A DNA stretch of 34,662 nucleotides from Porticoccaceae bacterium (GTDB taxonomy: Bacteria; Pseudomonadota; Gammaproteobacteria; Pseudomonadales; Porticoccaceae): NCBI GenBank assembly GCA_021773435.1, contig JAJFKC010000047.1, forward strand, positions 1 through 34,662. Reading direction: 5' to 3'. The stretch's first letter is position 1, and each line of letters opens with the position of its first letter. A program made the translations under genes and the position numbers. The notes beneath the pieces were generated by a model. It saw only the letters and a program-made list of their open reading frames with translations, was not told the DNA's origin and did not search any database. This document shows, in pieces, positions 1-8,574 of the stretch.

Positions 1-27
1 ACGGACAGTGTGTCGGAAGGAGGGGCC

Positions 28-110
28 GCTAACGACTAAATAACCTGCGAATATTTCAGTGGGAAGATTTTGCCCACTGAAATATTTGTCAGGTTAATGT
101 TCTTGTTAGC
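28..110 (-). other. attC-like imperfect dyad (possible integron cassette recombination site)
   Basis: A long imperfect inverted repeat has the layered layout of an attC site. The outer arms are GCTAAC (28-33) and GTTAGC (105-110). An unpaired spacer of 8-9 nt follows on each side. The second paired block is AACCTG (42-47) with CAGGTT (90-95), and a perfect 14-bp terminal stem lies inside (50-63 with 73-86). Read on the minus strand, it begins 10 nt after the stop of the GlsB-like gene, where a cassette's attC belongs. Against this, the outer boxes match the RYYYAAC/GTTRRRY consensus only partly, no second attC or integrase is visible, and a plain terminator hairpin could also explain the inner stem. 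Confidence 0.4.
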
Positions 111-120
111 TGCTATTGAG

Positions 121-372
121 CTAGGCCTTCTTAACTAAACTAATTATAAATAACAAAATAATAGCGCCAATAGTGGCCATAATTATAGAGCCTAAAAACC
201 CGCCTGTTGTTATGCCGAACAAACCGAATACAAAGCCACCCAATACAGCACCAACAATTCCCACAACAATATTTCCTATGACACCAAATCCGCTTCCCTT
301 CACTATGATGCCAGCAAGCCACCCAACCAGCGCGCCAACTGCTAAAAATATTATCAAGCTAATGATATCCAT
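121..372 (-). CDS. GlsB/YeaQ/YmgE family stress-associated small membrane protein
   Basis: This 83-residue protein is almost entirely hydrophobic, with three predicted membrane segments rich in glycine. Near the start it has GWLAGIIVKGSGFG, then GNIVVGIVGAVLGGFVFG, the signature of the 'transglycosylase-associated protein' (GlsB/YeaQ/YmgE) family. Members are about 80-90 residues long and are often induced by envelope or general stress; no enzymatic activity is established. An AGGAGG ribosome site lies 4 nt before the ATG. The gene follows the DUF3185-like gene by 12 nt on the same strand, so the two are probably co-transcribed. Its stop codon sits 10 nt from the attC-like dyad, so the pair could be cargo of a gene cassette. 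The family call is secure; the role is not. Confidence 0.85.
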   Translation of the reverse strand: MDIISLIIFLAVGALVGWLAGIIVKGSGFGVIGNIVVGIVGAVLGGFVFGLFGITTGGFLGSIIMATIGAIILLFIISLVKKA

Positions 373-384
373 GATGCCTCCTGT

Positions 385-600
385 TTAATTTTTAATGAAA
401 AGGTATATGCCGACAACAAAACTGACAGCACCAGCAATGTAGAAAGTCATTACCTTATCCGTATCCGAACCTGTAACAGCTTGATTTATTTGTGATCCGA
501 CAGAACCAGATAATTGATACCCCCATATTGCAAGGCCAATTCCTAAAACTACTAGGACAATACCCATAATTTTCATTGTAGTTCCTGAACCCATTGCCAT
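385..600 (-). CDS. DUF3185-like small membrane protein
   Basis: The 71-residue protein has two predicted membrane helices (about residues 11-28 and 49-68). They are joined by a polar loop containing GSVGSQINQAVTGSDTDKVM. This arrangement, with a C-terminal IAGAVSFVVGIYLF helix, resembles the DUF3185 family of unknown function. The start at 600 is supported by AGGAG about seven nt upstream. An internal Met at residue 9 could also serve, since the family usually begins MKIIG-like. It is the first gene of a two-gene unit with the GlsB-like gene. No catalytic residues are visible, and I do not assign a function beyond a small inner-membrane protein. Confidence 0.7.
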   Translation of the reverse strand: MAMGSGTTMKIMGIVLVVLGIGLAIWGYQLSGSVGSQINQAVTGSDTDKVMTFYIAGAVSFVVGIYLFIKN

Positions 601-807
601 ATTGAACTCCTGTTGTTGAAAGATATTAAATGTTTTTAGTATTAACTTATGTGCAGTTGATATTTTGTACGGTCGTATTTTTCGATATGTTAGAATCCCG
701 TGGCTTTGTGTGGGCTATGAATATACTGCATCCTGGCTGGCTTCACTAATTGTTAAGGTGCCGCGTTACGAAGGTTTCAGTTCGTTGTGTCTGGTTGGTA
801 AATATTG

Positions 808-1953
808 ATGATTACAAGATCCTCTTCTAATAGAGTTGCTGGCGTATTGGTAGGTATGTCTATTGCGCTGGTATTGCAGACAAATATTAGAATAACATCA
901 AGTTTTGGGGTGGGAGAGATAGGTCTTGGGTTGTTCGTCTTATATGCGGTTTTTATGTATTTTGGTAAATTGGATCAAGATCGGCTGCACGATAGACACA
1001 AACCAATATTATTTCTGTTTTGCTATTTAATTTTGGTGCTGTTTCCGTTAACAATTCTTCATTCCGTTTTTGGCACGGTAGGGAGTTCGATAAGTGATTG
1101 TTTAGCGTATGCGCTAGGGGTTGCAGTTGCATTGTCTGTAGTGGTGACAGATGTAAACAGGGGTACTGTTACTCGAGCAATAATTATTTTTACGCTGCTA
1201 TTTGTTAGTTATCAATATTTATTTGGTGGAGAAGACTCTTGGTACTACTCAGTGAGATTTACGGGTGGGGCTAATAATCCTAATCAGTTAGCTTTATATA
1301 TTGTGTGCTGTATTTTGCTTCTTACTATAGTTGATTTTCGGCCACGTACTAAAATGGCATTATTGGCGGCAATAGTTTTTTTTGGGTTTTGTTCTTTATC
1401 CGATGCGTTTCTTGCGTCTTTGATGTCTGTCGCGGGGATGGTTCTATTGCTAAAAATTGTGCCTAAGAAGTACCTTGTTTATATCGTGGTACCTTTTATA
1501 TTCATCTTTATCATCACGATGTTCATGATTGTTGAGGGCCTGAATGAGAAAGTGTTAGGTGTTTGGGTAGCTGCCGACGAAGGCGACACGCGTACAGTAC
1601 TATACGCCAACGGCCTTAACGCATGGCTGTCTAGTTTTTTTTCGGTGTTTATTGGTAATGGTGCCGGAGCATTCTCAGGAAATGGCGGGCCATTTGAAAG
1701 TTCAGAATCTCATAATTTAATTATAGATATTCTAAGTATTGGCGGGCTGCTGGGCTTTTACGCATTCTACTATTTATTCGCACATAATATGTGGGTTGCT
1801 TATCGAATAAGGGAGAATTATGTTTTTTCTGGTTTAATTGGACTGTTTGTATTTTCCCTATTTCATTTTACAGCCCGACAACCTCTTTATTGGTTTACGT
1901 TGTTTGCTGTATCGGAACATCTGTGGCAACTGCGATATAGAAGTAAGGAATAA
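808..1953 (+). CDS. O-antigen ligase/polymerase-like (Wzy_C-type) membrane protein
   Basis: This 381-residue polytopic inner-membrane protein has about ten hydrophobic segments. Two features point to the O-antigen ligase/Wzy family. One is the GGANNPNQLALYI stretch after a soluble loop. The other is ESHNLIIDILSIGGLLGFYA near the C-terminus, matching the H-N-x-x-x-D-x-L-x-x-x-G-x-x-G pattern of the Wzy_C domain. Such proteins polymerise or transfer polysaccharide repeat units on the periplasmic face. I chose the ATG at 808; a TTG sits directly in front of it, and the ribosome site is weak. The asparagine-synthase-like gene begins 1 nt after its stop, so the two are translationally linked. The gene is visibly more A/T-rich than the housekeeping block, typical of exchanged surface-polysaccharide genes. 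Ligase and polymerase cannot be told apart here. Confidence 0.75.
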   Translation: MITRSSSNRVAGVLVGMSIALVLQTNIRITSSFGVGEIGLGLFVLYAVFMYFGKLDQDRLHDRHKPILFLFCYLILVLFPLTILHSVFGTVGSSISDCLAYALGVAVALSVVVTDVNRGTVTRAIIIFTLLFVSYQYLFGGEDSWYYSVRFTGGANNPNQLALYIVCCILLLTIVDFRPRTKMALLAAIVFFGFCSLSDAFLASLMSVAGMVLLLKIVPKKYLVYIVVPFIFIFIITMFMIVEGLNEKVLGVWVAADEGDTRTVLYANGLNAWLSSFFSVFIGNGAGAFSGNGGPFESSESHNLIIDILSIGGLLGFYAFYYLFAHNMWVAYRIRENYVFSGLIGLFVFSLFHFTARQPLYWFTLFAVSEHLWQLRYRSKE

Positions 1954-1954
1954 G

Positions 1955-3889
1955 ATGTGCGGTATAGCTGGATGCTTGAGTCAAGCAAGGGTTTCTGAGA
2001 CAGATGTTAAGCGTATGGCTGAGCAGCTAGAGCATCGAGGGCCTGATGATAGCGGTGTTTGGGTGGATGAGCGGGCTGGTGTTGCTTTATCCCATCAACG
2101 ATTATCTATTTTGGATCTTACGCCAGCAGGGCATCAACCGATGGAATCTCCATCCAATCGGTATGTGATAGTTTTCAACGGCGAGATATATAACCATTTG
2201 GCACTGCGTCGGAAATTACTTGCGTCAGGGGTAAATGTTAAATGGAGAGGTCATTCAGATACAGAAACTTTGCTAGCGGGATTCGATTGTTGGGGTATCG
2301 AAGAGACAATAAAAAAAGCTGTAGGTATGTTTGCCTTTGCCGTTTGGGATCGGGAAAAGTGCCGGTTGGTATTAGGGAGAGACCGCCTGGGTGAAAAGCC
2401 GCTTTACTATGGTTGGCAGGGTGATAGTTTTCTTTTTGGTTCGGAGCTTAAAGCTCTGAAAGCGCATCCAGCATTTAGGTCCGAGGTAGACCGTAATTCT
2501 CTTGCATTATTAATGCGCCATAATTGCATACCTGCGCCCCATTGTATTTGGAAAGGGGTTAGTAAGTTATTGCCTGGTACTTTTTTAACTTTGCCTCTTG
2601 GAGAGAGAGAATTTTCGGTTACCACCTATTGGAGTGGTAAAGAGGTTGTAGAGCACGGTGTGCGTAAACCGTTTGCTGGATCGCCCGAAGAGGCTGTTGA
2701 AACACTAGAAACTTTATTGGTCGATGCTATTGGCCAGCAGATGATGGCAGACGTCCCTCTTGGTGCTTTTTTGTCGGGCGGTGTAGATTCTTCAACCATC
2801 GTTGCTTTGATGCAGGCGCAGTCTGGCCGGCCGGTAAAAACTTTTTCTATCGGTTTTGATGATCCTCGGTATGACGAAGCGAAACATGCTAAAGCAGTTG
2901 CGAAACATCTAGGCACACAGCATACCGAGCTGTATGTTACGGCAAATGATGCCCTGAGGGTGATTCCAGAACTGCCGTCGCTGTACGATGAGCCTTTTTC
3001 TGATGAGTCCCAGATACCGACATATCTTGTCTCTCAAATGGCGCGTCAACATGTAAAGGTATCCTTGTCTGGTGATGCCGGGGACGAGCTATTTTGTGGT
3101 TACAATCGGTATTTTATAGCTAATAATTCCTGGGGAAAAATATCTTCAATTCCAAGGCCAATAAGGAGCATGCTTTCAAAAGGCATCACTTCTTTTTCCC
3201 CGGATAACTGGGATGGTTTGCTTTCTCATTTACAACGTATGTTCCCAAAAAAAATGCCGTCAAATATTGGTGAGAGTTTACACAAAGCCGCGATTGTATT
3301 AGATGCTAATAATGCCAGAGAATTATATCAACGGCTGGTTTCGCATTGGGCTTCACCCGAATCTTTGGTGCTTGGAGCGCAAGAGCCGGACACTATTGTT
3401 ACTCGTATAGATTTGCAGCCGGATGTTTTTTCTGATGCTGAAAAGATGATGGCGCTTGATATGCTGACGTATCTTCCAGATGATATTTTGACGAAAGTTG
3501 ATAGAGCAGGTATGGGCGTATCATTAGAAACGCGGGTGCCCTTTTTAGACCATAGAGTTGTAGAGTTCGCGTGGCAGTTGCCCTTGGAGTATAAGTTGCG
3601 CAATGGAATTGGTAAATGGGTGTTAAGGGAGGTCTTATACAAACATGTACCTAAGGACTTAATAGAACGTCCTAAGATGGGATTTGGTATGCCGATTGTT
3701 ACCTGGTTGCGTGGTCCTCTAAGGGACTGGGCTGAATGCCTGCTCAACGCAGATCGCCTTAGACATGAAGGTTATTTTAATGTATCAATGGTGCGACAAA
3801 AATGGGCGGAGCACATCTCAGAGAAAAGAAATTGGCAATATCTTTTGTGGGATGTATTGATGTTTCAAGCGTGGTTGGAAAAGCAGTAG
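1955..3889 (+). CDS. asnB: Asparagine synthase (glutamine-hydrolysing), AsnB-type amidotransferase
   Basis: This 644-residue two-domain enzyme begins Met-Cys-Gly-Ile-Ala-Gly. The exposed Cys2 is the nucleophile of the class II glutaminase domain, with HQRLSILDL (R49), FNGEIYN (N75) and GHSDTE (D102) in place. The synthetase domain carries the ATP-pyrophosphatase loop SGGVDSS at 274-280. The expected reaction is amidation of aspartate, or of a sugar carboxylate, with glutamine-derived ammonia and ATP. Because Cys2 must be at the N-terminus, the start is the ATG at 1955, not the longer in-frame extension from 1838. AAGGAAT precedes it. The position right after a Wzy-like gene suggests a surface-polysaccharide role, as for WbpS-like amidotransferases, so the asnB symbol describes the family rather than proving asparagine synthesis. 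Both neighbours share an A/T-rich composition. Confidence 0.88.
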   Translation: MCGIAGCLSQARVSETDVKRMAEQLEHRGPDDSGVWVDERAGVALSHQRLSILDLTPAGHQPMESPSNRYVIVFNGEIYNHLALRRKLLASGVNVKWRGHSDTETLLAGFDCWGIEETIKKAVGMFAFAVWDREKCRLVLGRDRLGEKPLYYGWQGDSFLFGSELKALKAHPAFRSEVDRNSLALLMRHNCIPAPHCIWKGVSKLLPGTFLTLPLGEREFSVTTYWSGKEVVEHGVRKPFAGSPEEAVETLETLLVDAIGQQMMADVPLGAFLSGGVDSSTIVALMQAQSGRPVKTFSIGFDDPRYDEAKHAKAVAKHLGTQHTELYVTANDALRVIPELPSLYDEPFSDESQIPTYLVSQMARQHVKVSLSGDAGDELFCGYNRYFIANNSWGKISSIPRPIRSMLSKGITSFSPDNWDGLLSHLQRMFPKKMPSNIGESLHKAAIVLDANNARELYQRLVSHWASPESLVLGAQEPDTIVTRIDLQPDVFSDAEKMMALDMLTYLPDDILTKVDRAGMGVSLETRVPFLDHRVVEFAWQLPLEYKLRNGIGKWVLREVLYKHVPKDLIERPKMGFGMPIVTWLRGPLRDWAECLLNADRLRHEGYFNVSMVRQKWAEHISEKRNWQYLLWDVLMFQAWLEKQ

Positions 3890-3951
3890 TTGCAAGAAAT
3901 ATTTAAATTTCACTTATGCCCATGAATCCGTCTTAATTCAATTTAGGTAAA

Positions 3952-4125
3952 CTACCGTCTCTGACGGTAGACACGTCAAGGCTCTACCGATCCGGCGTGC
4001 GATGTAAACTTAGTCTCCTTTTAAACCGCGAAACAATAAAGGAGGCTGAAATGAGAGAATGGCAAAGCCCGGCTCACGTAAAGTATTATTGCAAATATTA
4101 TATGGTGTTTGTTCCGAAATACCGT
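3952..4125 (+). mobile_element. IS200-type element remnant (left end plus start of tnpA)
   Basis: The element keeps only its left side. A perfect 8-bp hairpin (3952-3959 with 3963-3970, loop TCT) is followed by a second stem (4011-4020 with 4040-4049, with one wobble). The second stem buries the AAAGGAGG ribosome site before the ATG at 4051. IS200 elements are known to limit transposase translation by such a leader structure, so the architecture fits. The element stops abruptly at about 4124, where IS3-family sequence begins on the other strand. The outer boundary near 3952 is my estimate. The first hairpin could instead be the terminator of the preceding gene, but no T-run follows it. Confidence 0.6.
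4051..4125 (+). pseudogene. IS200-family TnpA transposase, N-terminal fragment (25 codons)
   Basis: Twenty-five codons read MREWQSPAHV-KYYCKYYMVF-VPKYR, the characteristic opening of Y1 transposases of the IS200 group. Homology stops after VPKYR, within 3 nt of where the IS3-family remnant starts. The catalytic HUH motif and tyrosine are missing, so nothing functional remains. The reading frame continues for a while into unrelated sequence, but that part is not transposase. Confidence 0.7.
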
Positions 4126-4545
4126 ACCTTTCGTGTAGCCCAGTCGATCACCGCCAGCAGATACACAAAGCTTCTGACCATTGGCACGTACGTAATGTCC
4201 GTGGCCCGGGCCTGGTTCGAGCGATCGATGACAAGGTTTCTCAGCAGATGCGGATACACCGGATGCTGGGCACTGGTGTTTTTCTCCCGGTATATGGCCT
4301 CGATCCCCATGATGCGCATCAATCGACGCATGCGTTGTCGCCCGGTGTACGTACCTTCCAGTCGTAACAGACAGTCGTAACGGATCGGGCAATATCTGCG
4401 ATCCTGCGAACGGCAGTTCGAGATGCAGTTCGAGATGCAGTTCGTCGATGCGGCGCATTAGCGCCACGGTGCCCTCGCCTTGAAGCGCCGCAAGCGCTAC
4501 CCCGGATTTGAATTTCGTTGAATTATTTCGACGTGGTCGTCTCAT
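4125..4545 (-). pseudogene. IS3-family transposase remnant (OrfA start fused to OrfB fragment, frameshifted)
   Basis: On the minus strand an ATG at 4545, preceded by GGAGAA, opens an OrfA-like N-terminus (MRRPRRNNSTKFKSGVALAA). It jumps straight into OrfB sequence (LMRRIDELHLEL...LPFAGSQ), so the end of OrfA and the start of OrfB are deleted. A frameshift follows near 4370. The other frame continues with LMRIMGIEAIYREKNTS, YPHLLRNLVIDRSNQ, ATDITYVPM and VIDWATRKV, which belong to the integrase-type DDE domain including its first Asp (ATDITY). It then breaks off at the IS200 fragment. An in-frame 12-bp repeat inflates the LHLEL segment. The element is dead, and its outer ends are not recognisable to me. 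Confidence 0.75.
4413..4444. repeat. 12-bp tandem repeat, 2.7 copies
   Basis: GCAGTTCGAGAT occurs at 4413-4424 and 4425-4436, followed by a partial copy at 4437-4444. It lies inside the IS3-family remnant and inserts repeated Leu-His/Glu-Leu residues, which fits slippage after the element lost function. Confidence 0.85.
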
Positions 4546-4678
4546 TGTTCTTCTCCTGTCTCTCTGGCCATATCATGGCCGCTCGGATCGGAACTAATAC
4601 GGTTTAATCGCGGAGTTTGAAGTTTATAGGTTCATTCTTAAGAAGCACTCCGCGCATAATATTAAAGCGTCGGGCCGC

Positions 4679-4706
4679 CTTGAATTATGACTAAGCAACC
4701 CCACTG
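4679..4706 (+). promoter_or_regulatory. Sigma-32-like heat-shock promoter for fxsA
   Basis: CTTGAAT (4679-4685), a 13-nt spacer and CCCCACTG (4699-4706) match the heat-shock consensus CTTGAAA / CCCCATNT with a normal spacing. Transcription would begin near 4713, giving a leader of about 38 nt before the TTG start of fxsA. The groES promoter has the same CTTGAATTAT opening and the same spacing. Confidence 0.5.
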
Positions 4707-4750
4707 ATTACCTCTAATAGCAGTTATTCCCTCAATCCAGGAGTTTAACC

Positions 4751-5236
4751 TTGGGCTACCTCCTATTACTTTTCATTGTAATGCCCATTGCCGAGATGTG
4801 GTTGTTGATTCACGTCGGCGGTCTAATCGGGGCCTTGCCAACGATTGGCCTGGTTTTGTTGACGGCCATGGTGGGTCTCGCTTTGCTGCGTCGCCAGGGT
4901 TTTGCCACCTTGATGCGCGGCCGAGCGAAAATGGAAAGCGGCGAAATCCCCGCGATGGAAATGCTTGAAGCGCTGGTGCTCGCGGTGTCCGGTGCCTTGT
5001 TATTAACGCCTGGTTTTGTCACCGATGCTGTTGGTTTTATTGGTTTGCTGCCCTTGTCTCGGCAATGGCTGGTCAGTTTCCTGATCAAGCGAATGAACGT
5101 GGTTGATGGCTATTACCAGGCAACGAGTGTGCAGATGCATACCCTCCACAGCGGCACCGTTCATGATGCCATGCACGGTAGGCATGGAACTGACGAGAAA
5201 GAGCCAATTGAAGGCGAGTTTCGCCGCGATGATTAG
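4751..5236 (+). CDS. fxsA: FxsA family cytoplasmic membrane protein
   Basis: This 161-residue inner-membrane protein has four hydrophobic segments, with PIAEMWLLI near the start and LLTPGFVTDAVGFIGLLP at about 90-108. Both are hallmarks of FxsA. In E. coli, surplus FxsA relieves the block that phage T7 suffers in F-plasmid cells; its everyday role is unclear. The start is TTG at 4751, with AGGAG eight nt upstream; no better ATG exists. The C-terminal tail (about 115-161) is polar and poorly conserved. Its place directly before groES-groEL is a conserved gammaproteobacterial arrangement. A sigma-32-like promoter lies in front, consistent with fxsA belonging to the E. coli heat-shock regulon. 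Confidence 0.9.
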   Translation: MGYLLLLFIVMPIAEMWLLIHVGGLIGALPTIGLVLLTAMVGLALLRRQGFATLMRGRAKMESGEIPAMEMLEALVLAVSGALLLTPGFVTDAVGFIGLLPLSRQWLVSFLIKRMNVVDGYYQATSVQMHTLHSGTVHDAMHGRHGTDEKEPIEGEFRRDD

Positions 5237-5330
5237 GTCAATACCAGCACCTGAAACTGATAGACGCGCGACAGAGGCTGACCAAAGATCAGAGCAGTAA
5301 AAAATTTGCTGTGTTTTTGCCAGGTGGGGC

Positions 5331-5358
5331 CTTGAATTATATTTTAGTGCCTCCAGAT
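5331..5358 (+). promoter_or_regulatory. Sigma-32-like heat-shock promoter for groES-groEL
   Basis: CTTGAAT (5331-5337) and CTCCAGAT (5351-5358) are separated by 13 nt, matching CTTGAAA / CCCCATNT at most positions. The predicted start near 5365 leaves a leader of about 75 nt before groES. No CIRCE-type inverted repeat is visible, so control is probably by the heat-shock sigma factor rather than HrcA. Confidence 0.5.
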
Positions 5359-5439
5359 AGGTGGCAGCTTCGAGAGTTTCCTCGAACATGAGATTAAATA
5401 ACCTTTAATTCAGTTAAAGATCAGGTGGAGAAAGATAAA

Positions 5440-5736
5440 ATGAAGATTCGCCCATTAAACGACCGTGTTGTAGTGCGTCGTAAGGAAGAAGAACAAACCA
5501 GTGCCGGTGGCATCATGCTGCCTGGTTCAGCTCAGGAAAAACCTAACGAAGGTGAAGTTGTCGCCGTTGGCGAAGGCCGATTGTTAAACGACGGTAAGGT
5601 TCGCCCGCTGACTGTGAAGGTCGGTGATCAGGTTGTTTTCGGTGGTTACCCATCTAATAACAACATCATTCAGGACGGTGATGATGAACTAATTATCATG
5701 AGTGAAGGTGAAATTTTTGGCATTATAGAAGGCTGA
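5440..5736 (+). CDS. groES: Co-chaperonin GroES (10 kDa chaperonin)
   Basis: This 98-residue protein opens [18 protein letters not shown], with [12 protein letters not shown] in the mobile loop that docks onto GroEL (about residues 17-32). Seven copies cap the GroEL ring during ATP-driven folding in the cytoplasm. The ATG at 5440 is chosen over an in-frame GTG at 5425 because AGGTGGAG then lies at a proper distance and the family begins MKIRP. groEL follows after 100 nt on the same strand, with no terminator between. It ends IFGIIEG, a little different from the usual ...ILAIVE ending but of normal length. Confidence 0.97.
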   Translation: MKIRPLNDRVVVRRKEEEQTSAGGIMLPGSAQEKPNEGEVVAVGEGRLLNDGKVRPLTVKVGDQVVFGGYPSNNNIIQDGDDELIIMSEGEIFGIIEG

Positions 5737-5782
5737 TTTTTGCCATAGCAATACCGCTCTCTGAAACAACCACCCTAATACA

Positions 5783-5814
5783 CAGAATTCAGAATATTCA
5801 GAATTCAGAATATA
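5783..5814. repeat. 16-bp tandem duplication between groES and groEL
   Basis: CAGAATTCAGAATAT plus one base occurs at 5783-5798 and again at 5799-5814, identical except for the last base. It lies in the groES-groEL spacer, just before the groEL ribosome site AAGGAA. It looks like a slippage duplication. Confidence 0.85.
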
Positions 5815-5824
5815 GAGTTTATAG

Positions 5825-7495
<1,671 letters not shown>

Positions 7496-7524
7496 GCTAC
7501 CCGCTAGCCCTTAGTTATAAAAAA

Positions 7525-7548
7525 AGCCTCGCAATGCGGGGCTTTTTT
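7525..7548 (+). terminator. Intrinsic terminator of groES-groEL
   Basis: An 8-bp stem (7525-7532 with 7536-7543, one G-U pair, loop AAT) runs into six T (7543-7548). An A-run precedes the stem. Confidence 0.9.
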
Positions 7549-7557
7549 ATGCACCTC

Positions 7558-7667
7558 AATTGGCGCGTGTCGAGCATTAATATAATGTTACGAAGGCAGG
7601 ACAAATTTACTCTGACTTTTTATGTGGTTTTCTTATGCGGCGTTTGTGGCTAGAATACGCGCCAATT
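7558..7667. repeat. 11-bp inverted repeat, arms 88 nt apart
   Basis: AATTGGCGCGT (7558-7568) is exactly inverted as ACGCGCCAATT (7657-7667). The right arm begins directly after TAGAAT (7651-7656), a plausible -10 box for the downstream membrane-protein gene, although the -35 region is poor. The arms could be paired operator sites or the base of a long stem. Confidence 0.5.
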
Positions 7668-7802
7668 ACGACAGTCCGTTCCTTATCTGTTCATGGGCCG
7701 AAGGTGGTAGATACTTTTGGAGATGGGGATCTGGTAATGACGTTGTCGATGATAAAAAGCAATTAAACAAAAAAAGCAACCAAACAAAAAAGGGTGATGT
7801 CT

Positions 7803-8462
7803 ATGGAAAACTTTACTTCGATGGAGTTTATTAATTTTCTTATTCGCTGGGGACACCTGCTATTTGGGATTACCTGGATTGGCTTGTTGTACTACTTTAA
7901 CTTTGTCCAGGGTGGTTATTTCAAACAAGCGACACCAGAAGCTCTGTCCGATGCAAAAGCAAAATTAGCACCTAGCGCTCTATGGTGGTTCCGCTGGGGT
8001 GCCATGTTCACGTTTATCACCGGTGTTGTGCTGTTGATGGGCGTCCAGGGGCAGGGCGTGATGAATGAGTACATTGTTGCAGGGGCATTGATGGGCACCC
8101 TGATGTTCCTCAATGTCTGGTTGATTATCTGGCCCAACCAGAAGATCGCTCTCGGTATTGTCGAAGGCGGTGATGCGCCAGCAGCTGGCGCTAAAGCATT
8201 GCTGGCTTCGCGCACTAATACCCTGTTTTCTGCACCCATGGCCTACTGCATGTTGGCATCACCGCACGGCGGTTATGTTACCGGTTCCCTGTCGAGTGGC
8301 GCTGGTGGTGGTACTGGGCTATATATCGTCCTGGCGTTGATTGCGGCCCTTGAAGTCAATGCCATTGTTGGTAAGCAAGGCCCTATGACTACAGTGAAGG
8401 GTGTGATTCATAGCAGCCTGGGTTTAACTGTTGTAATGGTGCTTATTCTTAATCTGCTGTAA
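7803..8462 (+). CDS. PuuD N-terminal-domain-like (DUF989-type) integral membrane protein
   Basis: This 219-residue polytopic protein opens with FINFLIRWGHLLFGITWIGLLYYFNFVQ. The conserved His in the first helix and the G-I-T-W-I-G motif are typical of the membrane domain of urate hydroxylase PuuD. SALWWFRWGAMFTFITGVVLL follows. Only the membrane domain is present, and no cytochrome c domain is fused. Such stand-alone proteins occur in many marine bacteria with unknown function; some carry the misleading label 'antitermination protein NusG'. The start at ATG 7803 is favoured because AAGGG lies eight nt upstream; ATG 7797 would be too close. An intrinsic terminator follows, so the gene appears monocistronic. 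Urate activity is not implied. Confidence 0.7.
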   Translation: MENFTSMEFINFLIRWGHLLFGITWIGLLYYFNFVQGGYFKQATPEALSDAKAKLAPSALWWFRWGAMFTFITGVVLLMGVQGQGVMNEYIVAGALMGTLMFLNVWLIIWPNQKIALGIVEGGDAPAAGAKALLASRTNTLFSAPMAYCMLASPHGGYVTGSLSSGAGGGTGLYIVLALIAALEVNAIVGKQGPMTTVKGVIHSSLGLTVVMVLILNLL

Positions 8463-8485
8463 TTCTAAGTGGAAGCTTAAAAAAG

Positions 8486-8510
8486 ACCGGCCGTGATAGC
8501 CGGTTTTTTT
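8486..8510 (+). terminator. Intrinsic terminator after the PuuD-N-like gene
   Basis: ACCGGC (8486-8491) pairs perfectly with GCCGGT (8499-8504) around a 7-nt loop, followed by seven T. Confidence 0.9.
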
Positions 8511-8574
8511 GTCTCTGAAGTTGGTGCAAGGTGTATAATCAACCGCAAGTCTCAGTGTCCACAGGTTGTCTCCT

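Noticed and set aside
1838-1954. In-frame 39-codon N-terminal extension of the AsnB-type protein
   Set aside because: Class II glutaminases need Cys at position 2, which only the ATG at 1955 provides.
3328-3747. 139-codon minus-strand frame
   Set aside because: It lies wholly inside the AsnB-type gene on the other strand; a shadow frame.
3997-4380. 127-codon plus-strand frame over the IS remnants
   Set aside because: It is antisense to the IS3-family transposase remnant and out of frame with the IS200 start.
7622-7834. 70-codon frame before the PuuD-N-like gene
   Set aside because: It overlaps the real start in another frame and covers the promoter region; the lysine/asparagine-rich end is low complexity.
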